Assembly (NCBI GenBank): GCA_003024785.1
Contig: PUQB01000800.1
Span: forward strand, 32,218-96,217
Direction: 5' to 3'
Length of the DNA: 64,000 nt
DNA from: Selaginella tamariscina
Lineage: Eukaryota; Streptophyta; Lycopodiopsida; Selaginellales; Selaginellaceae
Positions 57,569 through 64,000 of this stretch are shown piece by piece. A model generated the notes under the pieces. The model searched no databases. It was not told the DNA's origin and was given only the letters and a program-made list of their open reading frames with translations. Position 1 is the stretch's first letter; each line of letters begins with the position of its first letter. The translations under genes and the position numbers were made by a program.

Positions 57569-59226
57569 CTAGGGCTCCATATGACTCGGCGTGGGCCTTT
57601 CTGAGGAAGGATGGGGGTTTGATTTTGAGTTGGGTGGCAGCTTGGTGCAGTCTTCCTTGGCCGCAGCCAGCTCTTGGTGAACTCGGTTGAGCTTTGCTCT
57701 GCGCCGCTCAAGTGTGGATCCTAGCTCAAAAACCTATCTCTCCTCCGCCGAGACCTGCTCAAAATCTCGCCCTAATTGGTCGTGGAGCTTTTGGATGTGG
57801 TCATACTTGATTTGTAGTTGATCCAAACTGTCGGTTAACTGTTGACATGTCTCCTCTGCTTGCTTCCTCCCGCCTCCGCAATGTCCCAAAGTTGAGTTCC
57901 CTTGATGAGCTGGTCCGAGTACTCCCGGGCCTCCTTTTGAGCGGTGTGGTAATTGTCCGTGAACTCCTGTATTATGGCGTCGTGCTCCATGTTAACCCCT
58001 TGAGATCCAACCCATTGTATACCGCTATGGACTTCCGGACTTGGCTGAAGGCTTTGGAATATCCATATGCATTGTAGAGGTCCATAGCCCCTTCGCATTG
58101 AAGTGTTTGTACGTCCCCTCAGCAAGTTGCTTGTGTCTTCCTCGATGTTCACTTTGTTGGCTTGTGAGGGGCCAGCGGGGCCCTCCCCGTGTTCCACAGG
58201 CTGTGGGTTGGTGGGGCCCTACTCCTGGATCTACCGGTGGGGATATGTGGTGGAGGCCCTCCAATCCTTTCCCCGCGGTCCTCTTCCCCTAGCTTGCTCC
58301 GTAGGGGAGTCTTCTCTCGCCCATTTTTGCGAAGATTCCAGAGTGTCCGGCTGCTTCCCTTCTTCGGTTTGACTGGGACCCGCCTGTTCTCCTGCCCCTG
58401 ATTCCCTGATGGCGTCTGAGTGGAACCGATCTGGTAGGAGAATCGGGGTTCGGTTGACTATCCAGGTGATCATCACGCTAAGGTGGGCCGTCGTTGGGAG
58501 CCTTTGTTCGGTTCCCTTCAGGATCCCGTTGATGCCGCGGGTCAGGGCTGGTATCATGTAGTGCCTGAGGCAGTCCGCCCAATCCACTGTGACTCCTTCC
58601 CAGGCGCTGCAGAGGGCACTCGCCAGTCGCGTGGCGACCCCTCTCTGTCCTTCCGGTGAACATAAACACTGCGAGCGCCAGGAACTCGTCCACTTTGTCC
58701 CTTCTTGTATGGAGAGTCGGGACTTGCAATTTCATCTCGATTGGTGGGGAACCACTGGCGTTTGGGTTCCCCCAGGTCGTCCAAGAGTTGCCATTCTCCG
58801 GTGACAGAACATTGCGGCCAGCTCTTTGAGATCGATACAGAAGCTCACGAAGTAGCCCATGCTGCAAATCCGAGCTTCTCTACTTCTCCCCAATGGGCAT
58901 GAAAAGTCCGAGCAGTCGCATCTACTTCCACACCCTCTGCACGTTGGGTTGCTGATCAACTCCTGAAATCGGGAGTACCTGGGGCTACGAGCGCTACTCC
59001 TGTCCTGGCCTTCGTACCGCACCCGGACGTGTTGGATGGTCACCGGCTTGTTCAGTGTGGTCCACTCCATCATCTTTGCTACTGGGGAATAGTCGATCTG
59101 TTTGTGAAAAGTGGCATGCCCTGGCTCACCCTTCGTTGTCTTTCCGAAGTTGGTGCCTAGTGGCAGCCTACCTCGCTGGATGGCCGACGCGTCCTTCCAT
59201 GCGCCATAATCAGGGCAGGTTGCCAC
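57569..59226 (-). pseudogene. Extra 3' reading frame of the Tat-like element (frameshifted)
   Basis: Four overlapping minus-strand frames (59226-58732, 58867-58478, 58587-58231, 58197-57835 and onward to a TAG at 57569) join into a protein of roughly 540 residues. The first part has Cys/Trp-rich blocks (ISNPTCRGCG, MGYFVSFCIDLKELAAMF). The middle has VDWADCLRHYMIPAL and MITWIVNRTPILL. A Pro/Glu-rich linker follows, then a C-terminal coiled coil (EETCQQLTDSLDQLQIKYD, KLHDQLGRDFEQVSAEE). I do not recognise it. It lies after integrase, where some plant gypsy elements carry extra frames. Confidence 0.6.
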
Positions 59227-59740
59227 CTGCCATTATTGCCTTGTTTTTCGTTCTCACGCGTGTGGTCTACCCTTGTGAACCTTGTGACCTTGTGAGTTGG
59301 CCACTCATGTGGGGTTGGAGTCCCCGCTCCCCCGTTGGGTGCCCCTTCCCCCGATTCCTAACGCCGCTGCTTCGGTCGTGCCTTCGCCCTGAAGGCCGTG
59401 GGGTTTACCTCTCTCCCTTGTTCCATCCCAGCAAGTGTTCTTGTTGGGTGGACATATGGCTTGAGATGGTTGCAATTAACCTTCTGTTGCAATGGCTGCC
59501 CATTAGCCCTTAGGAGAATCATGCCATTGTCGAAGGTTTGTAGCACCTCATATGGTCCCTTCCACCCTAGTCGGAATTTGCCTTTCCGGAATGCCTGTGG
59601 TTTCTTGAACCACCATACCCACTACCCTGGTTTATATTCTCGGAGTTTCTTTTTTCTATCTCTAACTTGTTTGGTCTGCTGTTGTCGATTTTCTCTCGTC
59701 ACTATGCTAAATCGTACTTCGTCCAGTTGCTCCAACTGTT
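59227..59740 (-). other. Integrase C-terminal end of the Tat-like element
   Basis: The frame 59546-59358 (MLQTFDNGMILLRANGQPLQ) and the KLEQLEQLDEVRFSIVTRENRQQQ stretch at 59822-59622 look like the usual integrase C-terminal part, ending before the extra frame. Frames are broken. Confidence 0.5.
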
Positions 59741-60629
59741 CTAGTTTTTCCGCGCAGTCGCTGGTTCGTCTGTGATCCTGTGGTCCAGGCTCGTCCGTAA
59801 GCTGGGTATGGTGAACTCCCATGGCATGATGGCCTTCATACCATAAGCTAGCTGAAAGGGTGTTGTTCCTATTGCGTTTTGAACGTTGTCTGGTACGCCC
59901 ATAGCACTGATGGTAGCATCTCTTCCCAACGCCTGGGTTCCCTGTGGCAGAGCTTCCTCAAGATGGTGACCAGCACCTTGTTTGTGGACTCAGCCTGTCC
60001 ATTCCCTTGTGGATAGTAGGCTGTTGACGTGCGATGCTTGATGACAAATGCCTTGACCAATTCTCGGACTGTCTCGATGATGAAGTGGCTCCCTTGGTCG
60101 GACACCAGCTCCAGCGGGCATCTGAACCGTGTCAGGATGTTTGTATAGATGAACCTTGCTGTCTGTCCTGCGTTGCGTCCTTGAGTGCCTTTGCCTCTAC
60201 CCACTTTGTGGCGTAGTCCGTTGCCATTACTATGTACCTAGAGTGTGTTGTGTGGGCTTTTTTGATAGGTCCTACAAAGTCCAGGCCCCACTTCTCAAAT
60301 GCCGCCATTCCTGCCAAGGGGTGGTACTCCATGCCTTGGCCTGCCATGGGTTTGCCTATTCACTGACAATCGATACAGCTCCTTGCTACCTTGGTGGCGT
60401 CCCAAAGATGGTTGGCCACCAGAGTCCTAGTCTGTAGGATCTTCCTGGCCGTTTTGTCTCCCCCGAAGTGTCCTGCCCTTGGTCCTGCGTGAGCTCTCGA
60501 CAATCTCGGGGATTTCCCAGGCTGGTGGACATCTCCGGAGTATGTCATTCCTCCTCGCTTGTAGAGCTCATCTCCGATCAGCTGGAATGGTAAACACCTC
60601 CGAGCCAGGCTCTGTCGATGTGTCGCCAA
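59741..60629 (-). pseudogene. int: Integrase of the Tat-like element (frameshifted)
   Basis: The zinc-binding region reads GHFGGDKTARKIL ... CIDCQ (60629-60360). The core has [13 protein letters not shown] and [15 protein letters not shown] (60290-60200), SDQGSHFI (about 60100) and YYPQGNGQAEST with the catalytic Glu (about 60005). QLAYGMKAIMPWE follows near 59850. Shifts occur near 60355, 60190 and 59870. Confidence 0.85.
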
Positions 60630-60921
60630 TGTGCCGGAGAGGCTGTGTAACCCACTGATGAGGTAGTGCCATATTGGTCGTTGCCACTCTGGGACGTCCG
60701 AGCCGGTTCTTGGTTCGGTGGTTTGTTGTACTGTGCCCTGATCAACGGTTGTCCAGAAAAGGCCAGCGTCTGGTATGTCGAGCAGATCGGCAGTTTCCGC
60801 TGGTTCGCCACTCGTTATTCGAGAGGAGGTCTGGTGATATGTGCAGTTTACCTGCCTTATGGATTACAGTAAACGCGAACTTCTGCAAGAGGAGTATCCA
60901 CCGTGCCGGCCTCTCGGTGAG

Positions 60922-61299
60922 CTATGGTTTGTTTACGAGGTACAACAGGGCGTGGTGATCTACAATCAATATGAAGTGGTTGCCCAGAAGGTAGTGGCGA
61001 AACTTGGATACCTCGTAGATGACTGCCAGGCATTCTTTGTCGGTCGCCGAGTAGTTGCGTTCAGCTGGTGTCATGAGTCGATTGCCGTATACTATGGGTC
61101 GGAGCATGCTCTTGTCATCCTCTTGCGATAGGACGCGCCTGCCGCTACGCTTGAGCCATCCGTCTGCAAGTGGAACTAGCTTCCAATCCAGTGGGATGAG
61201 GATGGGCGCTTCTACCAGTTGGCGCTTTATGTCTTCGAAGGTTGCCTGACGGTGAGTGGTCCATTTGTACAGAGCTCCCTTGGTGAGTAATTCCGTCAT
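60922..61299 (-). pseudogene. RNase H of the Tat-like element
   Basis: Reads ATFEDIKRQLVEAPIL, then PLADGWLKRSGRRVLSQ where the first catalytic Asp is usual, and AERNYSATDKECLAVIYEVSKFRHYL. It is in frame here but shifted relative to reverse transcriptase at about 61300. Confidence 0.82.
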
Positions 61300-62276
61300 T
61301 GGTTGGGCCCGATCCGCATACTTCTGGATAAACTTACGATAGAACCCTGCTTTCCCCAGGAACCTTCGGAGTTCCGTGACGTTCTATGGGGGGGCATTTC
61401 AGCCAGTGCTCGTACTGAACCTGGGTCCACCGTGATACCTTCCTTGGAAACGATGTGCCCTAACAACTTGCCCGCGGTCATGCCAAATACGCACTTTGAG
61501 GGGTTGAGGGATATCCCATATTCCTTGCAGTGCGGAATACCTTCCAAGCGCGTCACATGGTCTTCTGCTGGTCCGTAAGCTATGAAGTTGTCCAGAAATG
61601 CCTGGACAAAATCTGTCAGGTTGTCTAGGAATACCCACTGGACCAAGCTTTGAAACGTGGTTGGAGCGTTGCAGAGCCCAAACGGCATAACTCTAAAGGC
61701 GTAAGCTCCCCAATCCGTGATGAAGGCAGTTTTGGCCTGGTCGTCCGCTGCGATCTTCACTTGATTGTATCCACTGAAGCTGTCCATGAACGAGTACATC
61801 TCATGGCCTGCTACGTCTTCTAGGATGGCCTCTATGAATGGAATAGGGAACGGGTCCTTCTCTGTGGTAGCATTCAGCCTTCGGTAATCTACACAGATTC
61901 TCAGCTGGCCGTCTTTCTTCGGCACGATCACAATTGGTGACAGCCATTCCGGGTTTTTGATGAGGTAGACAAAGTCCGCTTCGAGCCATTTGTTGATCTC
62001 TTGTTTGGCCTTTCGGGCGTAGTTTGGATTGATGCGGTAGCATTGTTGCCGGCTGGGTCGAGTGTCGGGTTTCAGTTTAATTCGATGCTGACACAATTCC
62101 AGCGGTATCCCCCTTAGGTCGTGATAGGTCCAAGAATATTTCTTTGTATCTTGGAGACAGTCGGTGATTTGCTCTTCCAGCTGTGCTCCGATGTGAGCAT
62201 TAATATTTACTAGTTGGGGGTTTTTATCGGAGCTTATGTTGACCTGCTTGACTGCTGCTTTGGCGTTATGTTCCAC
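61296..62276 (-). pseudogene. pol: Reverse transcriptase of the Tat-like element
   Basis: A 326-codon frame with the usual order: [66 protein letters not shown], then AFLDNFIAYG where Y/F-x-DD should stand, and KCVFGMTAGKLLGHIVS. The second catalytic Asp of the x-DD box is replaced by Asn, so this copy should be inactive whatever its frame. The frame is lost at about 61380 in a run of G. Confidence 0.88.
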
Positions 62277-63124
62277 TCATACATTGGTCTGCTACGGTAC
62301 TCTTCCTGGGCCGAGGGGGCTAGACTCGTTATTTCCTTCCACAGAACAGGCCACTTCGGGATTTGAGCTTCCGGAGTGTCTGCATCGATTTCTAACCGAG
62401 TCATTAGGTATGTAGCAACCGACTCTCGTACTTCCTGTCGAGGATCCACCTCTCCTAGGACAAACTCATGCTGGGAAGAAGGGCATGGGAGAGGTCGAGG
62501 TAATCAAAAATGACTTCGGTAAGAAGTCTGGTGGAGATGGCAAGCACGCCAGAATGGCCGCTTCCTCATCATCATCCAGCCCCGCCCCCAGTCCGGGAGA
62601 TGGTTCATGGGGTCGGACTCCAAGGGTGCGCCGGGACTTGTCTTGCAGCAACGGATACGACTCCCTCCTTGACGGGAAACCGAATTCGCTACTTCTCCCA
62701 ATCGTGTTGTACCCTTGCACCCCGGAGCCTCAGCCGGCCCAGGAGTAAGTCGAACCCCCCTTTGGCGTGCATGTCGAGGACGACCACGTTCATCAGGAAC
62801 TTGATGCTCAGCATCCTGATGCTTTGGTTTGGTTCGCCATGCGTATGAGGAAGGGTGAGGGCTCCGGAGGTGGCATTCCCAGTTGTTGATGGAGTACTGT
62901 GGACATGATGTTCACGCCTAATCCCCATCTATGATTACGTTGTGGACTGTACGTCCTGCCATCTGAACAGGTATGGCTGGTACATCGTCCACGAAGTCTA
63001 CCGCTGTTGTTGCGACCCTTGGGGCCATGACTGCGGCTCCGTCCAATTCTCTAGTGAACTTCATACAGCCTTGGGGATAACCTAGCAGTTCCCCTAAGGT
63101 TACCGACATGTGGGTTTCTCGCAT
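62277..63124 (-). pseudogene. Aspartic protease region of the Tat-like element
   Basis: VHNVIIDGD near 62925 is followed after a shift by a region with NIMSTVLHQQLG and FDLLLGR, as in retroviral-type proteases of this branch where DGG/DSG replaces DTG. The stretch to 62277 links to reverse transcriptase and is broken by several shifts. Confidence 0.65.
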
Positions 63125-63157
63125 CCCCGTTGCTCCCCTGGCCTTTGCGCCTTGTGC

Positions 63158-64000
63158 CTATCTTACCTGTTCTGCAGCCGCCTCCACTTCAACACGTTTT
63201 TGCTCCCACTGGCCTGGTATCCCCAGTTCGGCTGCCACTTCCTCTTCACTGGACTCCCCATTGTCTTCCTCCTCCAAGTTGAGTGGTCGTCCGGTCTGTT
63301 GGGCTTGGGATCTCGTGATTGCCCTGCATGCAACTCGGGGGTTGACGTTTCCGTGGTGAGCCTGCGGTGTGGAACCTAGTGCTGCTATGGCCAGGGCTGG
63401 TCCCTCGACCACCCCTGTGGCTTTTGGTACAGTTTCCATCATGGGTTTGAGCATCGCGATCCAGATGCATCGATACAGTGGATGGTGTTTGCTGCATAGC
63501 GTGCATATCAACTCTCGGTGTTCCGACCGTCTATCTCTGTCGTCGCTGGGTCGGTTTTGTTGTCGTTCCCAGGAACGCGACCTCTGGTCGCAGTCTCCTG
63601 ACCGCAATCTGCAGCGGAATTGGCCCCCACTACGGCTCCATACCGTCGGTCCCCCAAATGATCCACCTCCTGTCGCTCAACGGCCTAGGTGCCGGCTGGG
63701 TAGCATGCTGCTTAGGAGCTTGGTTAGCTGGTAATAGTCATCTGTGTTGTGGGATCCATGGACATTACACACTTTGCAATACCTATCCCTGCGCGCTGTG
63801 TATCCTAACTGAGCAAGGGTTGCCGCCAAGTCTTCCTACTTTGTGACCGCTATGTAAGTCCTCCTTCGTTGGGACTGTGCGTGCTCCCTGGTCCCCTCCT
63901 GTCTTTCCCTCCAGGTCAGATTGGGGACATCTGAGAGGTCCTCTCGTCTGTGGTGCTGTTGGTCCCTTCTGCATTCGGTTTGTTCATGTGCCTTTTTTTC
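63158..64000 (-). pseudogene. gag: gag (partial) of the Tat-like element
   Basis: On the minus strand a zinc-knuckle-like YCKVCNVHGSHNTDDYYQ lies near 63725-63780. The frame 63607-63158 carries a second Cys/His cluster (CTLCSKHHPLYRC) and an acidic stretch (LEEEDNGESSEEEVAAELG). The N-terminal part lies beyond the window. The frame shifts between the two clusters. Confidence 0.7.

Larger units (their letters stand above)
56516..64000 (-). mobile_element. Tat-like Ty3/gypsy element, minus strand, running off the window
   Basis: On the minus strand in order: gag (64000-63158), protease (about 63124-62700), reverse transcriptase (62276-61296), RNase H (61299-60922), integrase (60629-59741) and a further 3' reading frame (59226-57569), then a candidate LTR. 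GC content is clearly higher than in its neighbours. No chromodomain is seen. KCVFGMTAGKLLGHIVS and the DGG-like protease are traits of the plant Tat-type branch. The 5' LTR lies outside the window. Confidence 0.83.

Noticed and set aside
63369..63846. Plus-strand frames of about 120 codons
   Set aside because: Shadows of gag, which reads on the minus strand with zinc-knuckle motifs.

Overview
The window is a repeat-dominated piece of a plant nuclear genome. Supporting signs are two nuclear-type tRNA genes, chromodomain Ty3/gypsy retrotransposons primed by initiator Met-tRNA, plant-style telomere-like heptamers, and short GT-AG introns. I cannot name the species. The mix of old chromoviruses and a moss- or fern-like solitary gene would fit a non-seed plant, but that is inference. 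Nearly every coding region carries single-base shifts, most of them deletions and many in homopolymer runs, so part of the apparent decay may be uncorrected long-read error.

Layout. 1-1.3 kb: nondescript sequence, an assembly gap and two tRNA genes (Asp, Gly). 1.37-17.2 kb: a nested and recombined cluster of one chromovirus family (family 1) with five LTRs, two long internal regions, a short RNase H fragment and the tail of an older copy. 17.2-23 kb: degenerate repeats, a decayed internally deleted Tat-like Ty3/gypsy element on the minus strand, and a Ty1/copia tail. 24.3-25.6 kb: a single-copy-looking hypothetical gene on the minus strand. 26.85-41.17 kb: the most interesting object, a 14.3-kb Mutator-like DNA transposon bounded by degenerate terminal inverted repeats and a perfect 9-bp target duplication. 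41.5-43.6 kb: LTR fragments of a second, larger family (family 2). 43.6-49.5 kb: a minus-strand family 1 copy lacking its 3' LTR. 49.5-54 kb: AT-rich sequence with a broken FCP1-like phosphatase gene. 54-56.5 kb: a 1.6-kb family 2 LTR and decayed leader. 56.5-64 kb: a minus-strand Tat-like Ty3/gypsy element with an extra 3' open reading frame, running off the window.

The Mutator-like element carries two divergent genes. The minus-strand gene encodes a DDE transposase with a C-terminal SWIM zinc finger; it is interrupted by a 6.1-kb chromovirus. The plus-strand gene, rich in short introns, encodes a ParB-like nuclease fold (motif DGNHR) followed by a permuted beta-class DNA amino-methyltransferase fold (motif IV position first, motif I last). 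Its presumed 5' UTR is a tandem array of about 137-bp units, each looking like a small exon with splice sites and an inverted repeat of TGCCGACTGA. The same motif recurs near both transposon ends. A plant Mutator-like transposon with a ParB-methyltransferase companion gene is not something I know as described, and it is the main candidate for a new system.
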